A stretch of DNA of 64,000 nt from Cyrtodaria siliqua (GCA_037043455.1 JAWPHD010001325.1:156501-220500), one strand, 5' to 3'. Counted from the first letter of the stretch, positions 1 through 11,519 are shown. The notes: generated by a model from the letters alone, not told the origin. Numbers and translations: made by a program.

Positions 1-815
1 TAATAAATAGTTGCCATGTACATACTGCAGTACTTATATGACTTATAGGAACTTTAATATAAATATGAAGTCCTTTGATTTTATAAATGGTAAAATGTAA
101 CAGTTTCGCAGCTGTACTTGTGCAGAAGTTCGTACTTTAAACACACGTTAAAAAAAACTGACATAACCCAAGTGTGCATATCGCATAGCGTCTACAATAA
201 ATTATCAACACATTGCTCCCTGTAGTACCTGAGCATGTTGAAACTATTTTATATTAGTGTGTGTTTTCCATTGCGCTCGTCGCTTTGTTACACAACAAAC
301 AGGTTATGATAGTGAAGTTTTTCTAAGGATGATGTATCCAGGTATTGGAGTGAACGTGCCCCGCAAATACCATTACACTGGTGCCTTATATAATTAGATA
401 TTACAACTTGGGAATGGGATAAAGCAGATCCTGCAATACTTCTTTTATAACTAAAATATAAAGCAGCCGTCATTTTTGAACAATATTTTGGATACCTTGA
501 ATGAAATAAAAAAAGTAAGTATTCATTTAAAATATTAACATATATTTGTTTTGAACATGTTTTTTAGTAATCTTAAATATTTGTGTATGCTTATATTAAT
601 ACACAATGCTGAATATATTATATGTATCTACTGAAAAACTGCTCTTGGTAATTAAAAGGCAAACTAAATCGAACGTTTTAAACGCCTATTAAATAAAACG
701 TGTTTGAGAGTATTGTGTTAAAGTAAATGCATATGGCGTTTAAAAACATTATGAAAAACTTTATCGCAAATAAAAATATAATTAATATAATTTAGTTTTA
801 AATGTATATATAGGT
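1..815 (+). repeat. Dispersed repeat A, copy 1 (cut by window start)
   Basis: The segment shares ordered blocks with 8150-9610, 40350-41920 and 44490-44805. These include a 'cgcatagcgtctacaataaat' type block, 'attgctccctgtagtacctg', a block around 'tttctaaggatgatgtat', and an AT-rich tail with 'atgaaaaac.ttatcgcaaataa'. No protein motif is seen. Its 5' end lies outside the window and its 3' end is approximate. It could be an LTR-like or non-autonomous DNA element; the class is not resolved. Confidence 0.55.
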
Positions 816-1031
816 GGCCCTCTGATGTAAGTAGGAGTGTAAATTGACCCCGATTTAACTAGTCAGTCCCAGTTTGGAAATACGTCCTGTTTAACATCCA
901 CGTTTACGACAGTCTCATTTGGCATTTGTGTATGGTACACAACGAAACTTCTTAAGTTCAGGCAAAGCTTTTTTCGGACCGACACGATCTCGGGTGGATA
1001 GTATATAGTAACTGGTATTCCTCAACTTTCT

Positions 1032-1361
1032 GGGGACTGGCGTGGCGCAGTCGGTAGCGCGGCGGATTTGTAACCGGAGGCCCCGGGTTCAATCCTCCGT
1101 GGTGCCACTGAGTTCCGTCGGTGTGTTCTTGGGCAAGACACTTTACCTTAGCCTCGTCCGTCGGATGGGGACGTAAACCGGGCGGTCCCGTGTATCGGTC
1201 TATCCTCCGAGCACGTTAAAGAACCATAGGAATCTATTCAATAATAAGAGTAGGGCAGGTTCCCGGATTCCTATGTATCCTTCCCCTCTCTCTGGGGCGG
1301 CTCTAAATAACCTATACTGTGTTGATGAGCCGTTAAACAACATTCAATTCAATTCAATTCA
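1032..1361 (+). mobile_element. tRNA-derived SINE (family S1), copy a, with 15-bp TSD
   Basis: The head (about 1039-1110) is tRNA-like: an A-box region 'tggcgcagtcggtagcg' and a B box 'gggttcaatcc', closing with 'tggtgcc' against 'ggcgtgg'. The body has a block 'ttgggcaagacactttac', reminiscent of conserved central domains in animal SINE superfamilies. The tail is (attca)n. The 15-bp sequence attcctcaactttct stands directly before (1017-1031) and after (1362-1376) the element, so both boundaries are fixed. A second copy lies at 38597-38888 on the other strand. The tRNA fold is imperfect in the anticodon stem, so this is not a functional tRNA gene. Confidence 0.8.
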
Positions 1362-1608
1362 ATTCCTCAACTTTCTAGCATTTCGCATAACAATGTCGAC
1401 CTCCGACATATATTTAAATGAAACTAAAATCGGTCGCTTAGGTCTACCTTGTATTTTATCATTGTAATATCTGGGTATCCTGCCAATTATGTGCGCCTTC
1501 TCAACATACATTTCATCCGAGTCAAAGTCAAGATATCTATAATTGAATTCGCGCTCCTCTTCTAATGTTTTTATATCGCGTTCTGAACTTTCTTGATAGC
1601 CATATTTT

Positions 1609-1875
1609 AGAATGTTATTTTGCCAACTTTTGGCTTCTAATTCAATAATGTTATACGTCAGTTGCTGTATTTAGAATGTTATTTTGCCAACTTTTGGCTT
1701 CTATTTCAATAATGTTATACGTCAGTTGCTGTATTTTGAATGTATATTTGCCAACTTTTGGCTTCTAATTCAATAATGTTATACGTCAGTTGCTGTATTT
1801 TGAATGTATATTTGCCAACTTTTAGTTTCTAATTCAATAATGTTATACGTCAGTTGCTGTATTTTGAATGTATTT
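1609..1875. repeat. 64-bp tandem repeat, four copies
   Basis: The phrase 'ttgccaacttttggcttcta' starts at 1620, 1684, 1748 and 1812, an exact 64-bp period. A degenerate fifth start lies near 1876. The unit derives from the coding-like sequence of the ORF1 relic, because its minus strand reads IIELEAKSWQN. The duplication therefore arose inside the old reading frame. Confidence 0.85.
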
Positions 1876-2240
1876 CGTCAACATGTGCCTCGGTGCTCAC
1901 GATCCGCTCATAATTGTTCATTCATTGTGTCATTATCACGCTTAGTGTGTTGTTGTGAGTTTTCCACATGCATCATTTTAGAAAATAAATTAATTTCTCA
2001 TCTGAGCTTATGTTTTGAAGAGTATCTATATCAACGCTACATGTATTTGCTCTCCTTCTTTTCGTCCTTTGTTCATGTCATTGGTCTCGTGCAGAACCAC
2101 ACCCCACCCACCGCAATTCCTCTAACACGTCAAACTAGTTTTCAACACAAATCGAATAATCGTCTTTATCCATTTCTTCTTTAATCAAATTCATTGTCTG
2201 ACAATTTGTATATCCTCATCCATCACATCACTCATTTTGC

Positions 2241-3470
2241 AGGAAATGTCTAGTTTTAAATTTTTAAAAGTAACATATTTTAAATATTAATATTTCACTA
2301 TCGATTTTTCTCTGTCACACAGTCCGCCGTTGAAATATATTATGTATTTTGTCCTTTGTTCGTGACCTAATTTATAATAACTATTTTTTTTATATAATAA
2401 CTATCGCCAGTGCTTTGTTCTTTTTCGCAGCTCGTGTCGATTTCGAGGACACGGCTTATTTTGTTTAAGCATATACAGATTAGCCGTGGGCGGAGCTTAT
2501 TATAGTTGTATCGATACAGAAAATATATGGGCGGAGCTATTCGGACTATTTACAATCACGTCTACTTAAAAATCGATAATTGTATCGGTATTTATATTAC
2601 TAACTGAATTAAAATATGATATATATGTAGTGGAAAAAGAAGGAAGCCTCAATCATTTTGTGAGCGGCATTTATTAATTATAAACTATCATTGGTGTTCA
2701 CGGATTATACCAAATTGTTTAAAATTAAATGCGCAATGCAAACAATTAATCTCATTCGCAACTAAAACATTATGTTTACTTCTTCTTTTTTTACTATTCG
2801 TTGTGAATGTACATGAAACGCCTTAAATTATTTATTTAAAGTATCAGTCCAGGCAAATCCGAGAAAACATGCCAGACACATGCTTTTTCCACCAATGCAT
2901 GTCATGTTATGCCGATTTGTTTAATGGTATGAATTGAAGTTGTCTTACAATGTATCATTATTGGTGATTAAAATAAATGTTGGTATTTTTAAAACACTGA
3001 CAAACAATACACAAGTATGTGTTTATTTTATGCTTGCACCCCATTGCTCCGTATAAACCAAAAACAATTAAAAAATATATCGGTATGTGTAACTTAAGAC
3101 GATGCGTGTAGTCAGTGCCCACATACTAACGTGTTGATAAACGTGCTTCTCGCATTTGTGAAGGATCTCCTCAAATTATTACAATTATAGCCAGTATATA
3201 TTACAACAGTATCTTCGTTTTTTAACAGACTGGGTCCCCCTAGTCGTATAAAGCGCGTGCATCGCTGCTATATTAATAAAGCACACCAATGTAGACCAGT
3301 GTTTTATGTTTATATTACTGTTTAATCGTGTACATGGTCTCTGCCCAATTTGCCGACTCATATTCAGGGTCTACGCAAGCCACGCGCGTTACCGATCAAT
3401 GACACTTGCCGCGATCTTTGAATATGCCGCCTGTCAGGTAGATACTTGTCTCAATTTCACATCTTTGAAA
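2241..3470. other. No recognisable feature
   Basis: AT-rich sequence with short imperfect stop-rich frames. Nothing resembling a gene, RNA or resolved repeat was seen on either strand. Confidence 0.5.
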
Positions 3471-3473
3471 ATG

Positions 3474-4091
3474 TTCATGGCATTTGCTATGAATCATGAT
3501 TTTGATAATTTGGATGGTGCAGATGAACAGCTAGATAGGCCGATAACTGTATCTGAAATATTAGAAGCTGTTAAAAACCTTAATCGTGGTAAATCTACTG
3601 GTAGTGATTTTTTAATGAATGAATATTTTATAGAATAAGGTTATCGTCACATTCTCTAAGAATTCAAGCAGGTCGGTATGGTATCAATAGGATTGAAAGA
3701 AATGAACGTTTTTGTCAATATTGTAATACTCAAGATATTGAAGATGAGTTTCATTTCATTCTAAAATGCCCATGTTACTCCGATATAAGGAGGAAATACA
3801 TAGCTCAATATTATTGTAATAGACCAAGTATGTTTAAATTCATCGAATTATTGCAAACTGAAAACAAAATGATTCTTTTAAAATTGGCTTTATATCTCAA
3901 ATGTGCGATGTCACATAGAATATCTATAACGCATGTGTGAACACTTTATAGATCATCCTCTTTAGAGCTGATATAAATCATATACTTTGTATGTTACACG
4001 TGATTTAATTATGTATTTTGTAATTGTTGTATATATATTATGATGATGTACTTAACGTACAAGTCAATAAAAGTATGTTCTGTTCTGTTCA
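3474..4091 (+). pseudogene. Internally deleted LINE reverse transcriptase relic with 3' tail
   Basis: Two pieces of a non-LTR retrotransposon ORF2 are fused. Piece one (about 3474-3635) reads NHDFDNLDGADEQLDRPI, then TVSEILEAVKNLNRGKSTGS, the typical segment just ahead of the RT fingers. Piece two (3641-3940, a different frame) reads LRIQAGRYG, then RFCQYC, EDEFHFILKC and Y..IRRK. This is the C-terminal CCHC-type knuckle (C-x2-C...H...C) that follows the RT in many LINEs. The whole catalytic RT is missing between them. After the stop at 3938-3940 comes a 3' UTR-like stretch ending with an AATAAA signal near 4068 and a (ttctg)n tail at about 4076-4091, which marks the original 3' end. Subfamily (CR1/L2-like tails) is inference. 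Confidence 0.7.
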
Positions 4092-4825
4092 TAATTATGA
4101 CGAAACATGTTCCTTTGATAAAAGGTCACGCCTTCGGACCGTGTCAAAGTGGTATATAGCCCGGTTAGATATTTACAGAATTATATTAAAGGAACACTCG
4201 CAAATCTTGAAATGTTTATCAAGCATTGACATTAGCGATTTATTGATCCAGTATCATGTTAACCCTGCTTGCATATACATCTACCTGTAAATAAATAATA
4301 AATAATATAATTTTAAGTTTTCATTTTTTCAACTCATCCTACCATAAGTTTACATATATTATTGGGGTCCCTTTAAAATATATCGCCTAGCCTATACTTC
4401 AACGAATTATTTTTTAAAATATAATGTATTTTTTAAAGACACACATGGACTCTTCTATCAAAATAATCCTGCCGGTTTGATTAACCCAATATCATTTTGA
4501 CTTGAAATCTGCTTAATTCTACATATTCACATGTACATACGCACGTTGCAGATACGTTGATCATACGTTTGTATTCATTTGGCAAATTAGACCAAAGGTA
4601 ATGGTGTGTTATTTTAGGATTTTAGGCCCTCTACCACTTTCCAAATTTAGAATCCGCTACGTCTAAACCACATGCTTTCATTTCGACGGATATTTATAGA
4701 AAGAGAAATATAAGTGTTATATGCCTATGCTATAACCTTATCTCTTCTCATCTGTTTCTGTTATCTTATCCTTCTTATCGTAATGAAAACAATCTCTGAT
4801 TTCATTAACACGGGCTCTATTTTAA

Positions 4826-5210
4826 CGACCCGCTCCATCATAAGCATGAACAATTTAAGATAATGCAATTGATCCGGCTCATAAATTATTCTAATTTAGC
4901 ACGCTAAACAGTGAACGTATAACTGAACAATTGCGCGGGTTTTGGGATGAATAAATTATGACGTCACAAAGTAGGCGGGTCTTATGTTTTCGGTCAGGAA
5001 CTGCGTTCGTACTTGCAACGACCCGCTCCATCATAAGCCTGACCAATTTAAGATAATGCAATTATTCCTGCTAATAAAATACTCTAATTTAGCACGCTAA
5101 ACAGTGAACGTATAACTGAACAATTGCGCGAGTTTTGGGATGAATAAATTATAACGTCACAAAGTAGACGGGTCTTATGTTTTCGGTCAAGAACTGCGTT
5201 CGTACTTATG
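4826..5210. repeat. 193-bp direct tandem duplication
   Basis: A unit beginning 'cgacccgctccatcataagc' at 4826 recurs at 5019 (period 193). The copies are collinear through 'cggtca.gaactgcgttcgta'. The first copy contains a full CRE-like palindrome tgacgtca (about 4959-4966), altered to taacgtca in the second copy. No coding content. Confidence 0.85.
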
Positions 5211-5314
5211 GATATTTTTACGTCATCAAAATATTTAAACCCCGAAAAAATATACAAACAATATATTACGCATATCAAATATATTTTGATAAAATCAAAG
5301 GTTGGGGCCACTGA

Positions 5315-5515
5315 AGTATATTCTTGGTATATTTGCATTCCGCAAAGACATGGCTGTCAAGTGTAAGTGTTATCTGGCTTGTATTTCGATCGTAAAAGAT
5401 TACCCACGAGATACTAGTATAAATGATGTATTCTATAATCGCTGATTTTTGTTCTCCTCTCTCTCTAACATGACCGTTCATCATAACAATGTCGTCTTCA
5501 CGCACCCACGCGCAT
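5315..5515 (+). repeat. Dispersed repeat F, copy 1
   Basis: The stretch from 'attcttggtatatt' through 'tcgatcgtaaaagat', 'cacgagatac' and 'aacatgaccgttcatcat' aligns block by block with 11520-11720, and more weakly with 47290-47430. All three run directly into cacgcac / (CA)n microsatellite, suggesting the simple repeat is, or seeded from, the 3' end of a dispersed element. Confidence 0.5.
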
Positions 5516-5525
5516 ACGGGAAAGT

Positions 5526-5651
5526 ATAGACAGACAGACAGACAGCATTTCATATCAGGCAGGCAGTCAGGCAGGCAAGGCAGGCGAGGCAGTCGAGGCA
5601 GGCATGCAGGCAGGCATGCAGGCTGCAGGCATGCAGGCAGGCAGGCAGGCA
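5526..5651. repeat. (CAGA)n/(CAGG)n microsatellite
   Basis: Tetranucleotide runs gacagacagaca, then caggcaggcagg interrupted by 'catg' and 'cgag' steps. Open frames across it are low-complexity artefacts. Confidence 0.9.
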
Positions 5652-5715
5652 TGGATTATTTATAAAGATTGGTGTTGTTTTCAGAATCTACTGTTTGATT
5701 ACATTTTGTTTTACA

Positions 5716-5801
5716 AACACACACACGCACGCACACACACAATACACACACAATACACACACACACATACACACACACACACTACAATACATCCAATACA
5801 T

Positions 5802-5837
<36 letters not shown>

Positions 5838-5894
5838 ACTACAATACATCCATACACATACACACACACACACACACCCACACACACACACACA
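5716..5894. repeat. (CA)n microsatellite
   Basis: Long interrupted (ca)n with 'catcca', 'ctacaatacatcc' and 'catacac' interruptions. These interruptions recur, so short blocks were themselves duplicated. Frames read only His/Thr or Val/Cys. Confidence 0.95.
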
Positions 5895-5959
5895 TTGAAC
5901 CACTTTAGATACTACACTAAAATGCATCTGTTATCTTATCTGTTATGCTTGAGGAACTT

Positions 5960-6690
5960 GAAGATAGATTAGCGTCTACAGTTGGCATCTTGTTAATGAC
6001 TTAATGGAAATTCAATGTTAAAATAATCTGGAAGAGTTACATTATTTACAAATCATGATTTATCAGAGGCAGCTGCCTACTGTTGGATTACCGTTTGTTT
6101 ATATGTTAAATATATGAGAGCCGTTCAAATATTACATGGACATTTTTAATAGTTATTATACTTTTATAAATCGAGTAAATTAAATTATTTAAGGATTGTT
6201 TTTCATTTTTTGCGATGTTATCGAAGTATAACACGACAATGATAGGTCACAAAACAATCCTTATAATTATAAACTTATAGATATCAATGATAATCTTTGC
6301 TGACAGTCGATTTTTATTTCACATGCCCCAGTAAGCTCTGATATAAATTAATTGCAGTTGAATCGGTTATTCTTATTTAGTAAGCTTTTTAAAATAACAT
6401 GACCTACTGTACACATAATCAAGCGTTACGATTGTAATATTAAGACAAAGTGTTTACCGTTACTGTTTATTTACATTCGTCGTGACGTTATGGTTTAAAA
6501 AACTGACGTCATGTAACGTTCGTTACGTCATCGTAAATAGGAAAGAAAAGCCTGGTGGAAGATCGGAAGCCGGTACCGTTCCATTGTTTCCCTAATATAG
6601 TGTTTGGAAGCCCGGACCCCTTTCGCCGCTCAAATAAAATGTTGGACTTCCAGTTTAGTTCGCGCCTGCGCAATTGGAACTATTTTATTT
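5960..6690. other. No recognisable feature
   Basis: AT-rich and stop-rich. Two TGACGT(C) motifs occur near 6480-6530 but nothing organises them into a promoter I can defend. Confidence 0.4.
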
Positions 6691-6699
6691 TGACCCCTT

Positions 6700-6872
6700 A
6701 TTGCCTACTGACCGTTCCAAGTCGGTAACCCTGTCTTCACCACCCTTTCTGTTATTTTTGTCTCTTTCATTGTAGTTTCAAGTCCTTGTTTGCAGTATAG
6801 TGCGGACCTACGATGCCATTGCGTTTGGACGCTGTGTTTCTATAGGACCCTATATATCATTTAGCATTAATT
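6700..6872 (-). repeat. Dispersed repeat C, copy 1
   Basis: The reverse complement of this stretch matches 11035-11215 and 54310-54490. It has the same blocks: 'agggtcctatagaaac', 'aaggacttgaaa.tacaatg', 'gggtggtgaagacagggtta' and 'cgacttggaacggtcagtag'. It ends at the 'gtaggcaataagg' palindrome half and lacks the module that follows in the other copies. Confidence 0.7.
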
Positions 6873-7182
6873 AAAATATTTACAGCATTGTTGAATAATC
6901 ATGTTTTATAAGTAGATCACAGCATCGGAAAGAGATCATAGTAGTACGCATTCGATCGAGATGAGGATAAATATTTAAAATATGTAAAAAACAAATAGCA
7001 TAGTCATTCCAAAAGGCATGTTTATTGAACATATATCGGTATTCTTATTTTATTAACACACGTATTTTGAAGCAAATATGCAATTTTTTAAAATTGTATG
7101 TTTTTGTATTTCATTTTTGTATTAAACGTTTTGTTTTATTAAAAGTTCCTATTCTTTAATGTTTTAACATTTTACCAGTTTA

Positions 7183-7620
7183 TTCTCTTGTTGCTCTGGC
7201 TTCTGCCAAGTCAGTGAGTACCTTATTTGTGGCTTTCTATGATATTGTTTGTTTGGTATGTATATATACACGAGCATCTATGTGTTTTACTTATATTGCT
7301 ATTAACGCTGTCTTGTTGGTTAGAGAATAGTTCATGGCGGGGATATATTTATTTACACTGTTCCGTTTTATTGGGTTGACAGTAGGGTAAGTGTGAGGTT
7401 TGGTGACCCTAGAACCTGGTTTAAACCCCTAGAGGCCTTTTGTGCCACTGACCGTTCCAAGGCGGTAGCCCTTATGTCAACCCTTTTTGTTTGTGTTGTC
7501 TTATTGGTCCTTTTATTCATCTTTAAATTTGTTCTTTGTTTCTGGTGTGTTTGTGGTTGACTGTCGTCCTTGAATGCTGCTTTTCCTGTTCGATTTGTAT
7601 ATCTATATTTATGTCATCGT
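7183..7620 (+). repeat. Dispersed repeat B, copy 1
   Basis: Shared blocks in order: 'tctcttgttgctctggcttc', 'gagcatctatgtgttttac', 'ttggttagagaatagttcat', 'gacagtagggtaagtg', 'ctagaacctggtttaaaccc', 'ccgttccaaggcggtagccc', 'gtgtttgtggttgactgtc' and 'ttcctgttcgatt'. Full-length relatives are at 50775-51205 and 52745-53240 (same strand) and 37665-38135 (opposite strand). Non-coding in all copies; element class unknown. Confidence 0.8.
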
Positions 7621-8149
7621 CCAGTTTTTGTTATGTCTAGTTGACAGGAAGATAATCTTAGTTTAGTTATAAATATTTGAATTAGTCCTATGTATAAGTA
7701 TGTTTTAAAAACTGACATTTGAGGAAAAAATGTAAGTATTCGCTCTACTTTAACAACTATTCGTCCCAATTTTGAATAAAATGGTCTCTAGCTCTTGATG
7801 TATACATATTTAAAAGCAGGTCACCATTTTCGACTTTTTGAAATGTCCAAACAATGTTAAAACCTTTATGTTTCAAAACAAATCTTTAACTTGTAATACC
7901 CAATAGTGTTTGTTTGTATGTATATCATCGATCAACATAATGTGTGTTTGTTTAATAAATGTTCTATTGTCAGCGCGCGTTATTTGTAACCAGAACCGGT
8001 TAATATGGGAGAGTCGTTGTAGTTTTATTGAGGTTCTCCTTAACGTAATACACAAATACACATTTCGCTGTGGGGAATTTCTCCCCTCGTTTTTGTGCTT
8101 CATACACGTTCGTGTTATATCCGCATATTGAGTATCAACACATACAAAT

Positions 8150-9610
8150 ATTTTATTGGTATTATAGCCATATTCTTAAAAAAATACTTGCCATGGAAAT
8201 ATTGTAATAGGAACGTTTAAACAAATATGAAGTCATAACCCATGTGTGCATATAGCATAACGTCTACAATAAATGATCAACACATTGCTCCCTGTAGTAC
8301 CTGAGCATGTTAGAACTTTTGTTATATATTTGAGTGTGTTTTCCCCTTTTAACTTGTCGTTTTGTTACACAACACACATGTTAGGATGGTGAAGTGTTTC
8401 TAAGGATGATGTATTCAGGTATTGGAATGAAAGCGCCGTTTGATATGAAATACCATTACACTGGTGCCTTTTGTTACAGTTACGTAGTGGTTTAGTCTAC
8501 AAGATCTGTACTATTAAATGGACGCTGATGTGCAAATTGTTGCCATACTGAATTATGTATTACAACATGGGAATATGATAATGCAAGTCTTGCAATACTT
8601 TCATTTACAACTTAAAATATAAAGCAACCGTCATGTTTGAACAATGTTGTGGATACCTTAAATGAAATAAAAAGAAATAAGTATTCGTTTCTATTAACCT
8701 ATATATTTTGTGATTTCTTTTTTAATAATCTTAAATATTTGTGTATAGTTATATTAATACAAAATGCTAAATAGCACTGCAAGTAAAAGCAAACTAAATC
8801 GAGTTAAACTTTTAAAGCACTATTAAATAAAGAAATATAAAATGATCGGACAGGCAAAGTATCATTCAATGAGGACAGTCAACCACAAAACACAGAAACA
8901 AACAAACAAACACGCAAACAGACAAACAAGAAGGCAAAAGTACGTCTGAGAGTATTATATTAATGCCTATGTGGTTTAAATACATCATGAAAAACATTAT
9001 CGTAAATAATAATAATATTATTATTATAGTTTTAAATCTATTTTAAAACAATACTGTAGCATAAACTACAAATATGTGACTTGATAGTAGAGACTGACAA
9101 AAACAAAACTCAAATACGAGAAGAAATATACCTGTTAAGGTCCTTTCTTCCTGTTTTATTTGAGTTCAATATTTTAATAAAAAATCGAAAGCTCGGTAAA
9201 TCATAAAAATGTTTTACAACTATTAGTATATGTTCAACTGAACATGTACCTGCCAATAAACCTTTGACAAGAGCAGTTAATATCCACACTGTGTGTTTCC
9301 GTAAAACGCATGCATTCTGTACATTGTTCTTGACCTAATTTATAAGAACTATTTTATATAATTATTCCGCCAGTGCTTTGCTCGTTTCCGCAGCATGTAC
9401 CAAGCTGAAGAATTTCTGATTCAAACATGACACATAATTGGAACTGTAATACAATATAATTATAAGTATTGTTTACCTCTATTTCGAATCGCTTTTTGTT
9501 CTGTTACAGTACATCCCGGCTAGTTCTAGATGTTTTTATTGTTAGGTTACAAATTCCTACGCTCAACCGAAATCTGTCGAACCATTGCTTTAACGTTGTT
9601 TTTAAACTAA
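8150..9610 (+). repeat. Dispersed repeat A, copy 2 (about 1.4 kb), interrupted by B
   Basis: Collinear with 1-815 and with 40350-41920, extending further 3' than copy 1 into 'ctgttacagta.atc.cg' and 'ctagatg.ttt.ttgt'. A piece of repeat B (8838-8945) sits inside it, in a place where copies 1 and 3 are continuous, so B arrived after A. Confidence 0.65.
8838..8945 (-). repeat. Repeat B fragment nested in repeat A
   Basis: The stretch 'gatcggacaggcaaag' through 'aggacagtcaaccacaaaac', then 'aacacgcaaacagacaaac', is the reverse complement of the 3' end of B at 53125-53235. Confidence 0.7.
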
Positions 9611-10314
9611 TTTTTAAATACTAATTTGTAAGTTAACATCGGTTTTATTCATTCGATACTCAAATAATTGCAACAATTGCGTGTCATATGTATACATCTC
9701 TTTTGAAAAAAGTTAATGCATGTGTATACTTCATACTTCATACAAAACATTAATAGGTAGACTAAGTTTATATTTGTTGCTAAAAGCAGTACACAAGGGG
9801 CTAATCATTAAACAAAGAAGGACTTTATCTTGTTAACTTTGTCCGGATGTAGGCACAGTTTACACATACATCATAAACTCCCTCACGTTTAATCATTACC
9901 TTTTTTAAAAGACTGAGAAACATATTTGAAACAATATACTACTTAGAATCTCGCGTCAGAAAATCAGTTACTCAAAGAAACGTTCATATATGATTAAATA
10001 TTTTGAATACTACGTCTAGTGTAAGGTTATATTCAAGGAAATAACGTTAATTAAAGATAACTTGTGCTAATATAGTTGGAATGTTAGCATAGTCTCTTTG
10101 TCTGTTTTGCATTGAGTTTAATTTTAGTACAAAATCTTCTGGCATGGATGAAATGATAACTATTATTTAAGGATAAGAATGTTAATAATTTATCAGAAAT
10201 GGTTCATCTTCAAAACATTTTAACAACACACTAAATCCGTGCATTGTCCCAGGGGCAAATATACACAGCCGACACATGCACATTAAACGTAGATATACAC
10301 GTTGATCAGGAAAC

Positions 10315-10612
10315 GTAGCCTTCAAGGACCACAGTCAATCACAAAAACACAGAGAAATAAACAACAACAACAAAGATGAATAAATATAATATGATTGCAC
10401 AAACATAAAATGGTTGACAATATGTCTATTTTCTTGGAACAGTCATTGTTCAAAAAGGCTGCTTGGGGGTTTAAACCATGTTCTATGGTTAAACAAACCA
10501 CACTCTTATCCTAATGTCATCCCAATACAACGGTACAATGTAAAGAACGATATCGCCGCCAGAATATATTCTCTAACAAACAAGGCAGCATTAATAGGTT
10601 TGTGAATTAACT
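10315..10612 (-). repeat. Dispersed repeat B, copy 3 (diverged)
   Basis: The sequence 'ttcaaggaccacagtcaatc', 'gctgcttgggggtttaaacc', 'aacaaggcagcattaatagg' is in the same order as in 37665-38135 but more substituted, suggesting an older copy. Confidence 0.7.
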
Positions 10613-11034
10613 AACTATCTAGATGAAAGGGAATGCTAAACCATTGTGCATACAATATTCTAAGATAAAGATTACTGATGTTATTCGTATAAAGAAGTAC
10701 TACATATTGAATGTTGAATGTTGAATATTGTAGCGATTGGTAAGTGCAATGTGGCTGCTGTAAAATACTGCTCGACTACAAATCAGTGTAGTGGTATTGC
10801 TTGATGATACGCCATGATAATGAATCCACATATAATGCACCAACATGTGTGTGGTTTTAAAGTAGAGTAACACATTAAGGCATGTGTTTGTTACCACCGC
10901 AAAAGATTAAACGCGTTTCCGTTTAAAATGCAAACGAAATCAAGGTACTTAGTAAAAGTTCAACTAAAAGATCCATTGTGGTTAGTTCTGTTTATCAGTG
11001 ATAGCATGTCACGTGGAGTATACGCGTTTAACCA

Positions 11035-11345
11035 ATGTAAACGTGCCAAATGATATATAGGGTCCTATAGAAACCACAGCGTCCGAACGTAGGTGGCATC
11101 GTAGGTCCGCACTGTACTGCAAGCAAGGACTTGAAACTACAATGAAAGAGACAAAAAACAACAAAAAGGGTGGTGAAGACAGGGTTACCGACTTGGAACG
11201 GTCAGTAGGCAATAATGCCTACTGGTTAGCTTGAATCGATTTTATATGCGCACAATCCTCGCTATTATCCTGTCTTCAGCGACTGTGCGTACTGACGATA
11301 AGGTTATAACGCTGGCTAACTAAGGACAGAGCAAGTTGTGTTTCA
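11035..11345 (+). repeat. Dispersed repeat C, copy 2
   Basis: Runs from 'atatagggtcctatagaaac' to an inverted module bounded by gaagacagg (11174-11182) and cctgtcttc (11269-11277). Inside the module is the palindromic phrase 'gtaggcaataatgcctac'. After the right boundary it diverges from copies 3 and 4. Confidence 0.75.
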
Positions 11346-11519
11346 CTCAAGTACAGGCTCGGGCCTTTTCTTAATTTGGCATGTCACATTAGCTCTCTGT
11401 AGTGTTCTCATTTGATCAAGACGTATTGCTTCAATCACGTACTTGTCCCGGTATTGCTTGAATTGATGAGGTAAACAATGGTGTATGAATTGAAAACGGA
11501 CAGCCACACTATTGTTGAT

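Larger units (their letters stand above)
900..2240 (-). pseudogene. Decayed LINE ORF1-like protein, split by a SINE
   Basis: On the minus strand, 1377-1660 reads openly as a protein segment containing VEKAHIIGRIP, RPKRPILVSF and a final MRNARKL. This matches the pattern 'ERAHRIGR...RPIIVKF...ARKL' of L1/Tx1-type ORF1 proteins (transposase_22-like C-terminal domain). If the SINE at 1032-1361 and one target-site copy are ignored, the same frame continues to about 905 through LRNTSYYILS and ends at a stop. Upstream, toward 2240, short in-frame stretches such as MSDVMDEDIQIV survive between stops. A 64-bp tandem duplication, not a multiple of three, further breaks the frame. I see coding-like protein on both sides of the insertion. 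The family assignment is from pattern memory and moderate. Confidence 0.45.

Noticed and set aside
1039..1110. Functional tRNA gene (apparent Thr TGT anticodon)
   Set aside because: Anticodon stem mismatched; the tRNA-like part continues into a SINE body with TSDs and has a second copy.
5604..5972. His/Thr-rich or Val/Cys-rich proteins around 5.6-6.0 kb
   Set aside because: Pure (CA)n and (CAGG)n microsatellite translations.
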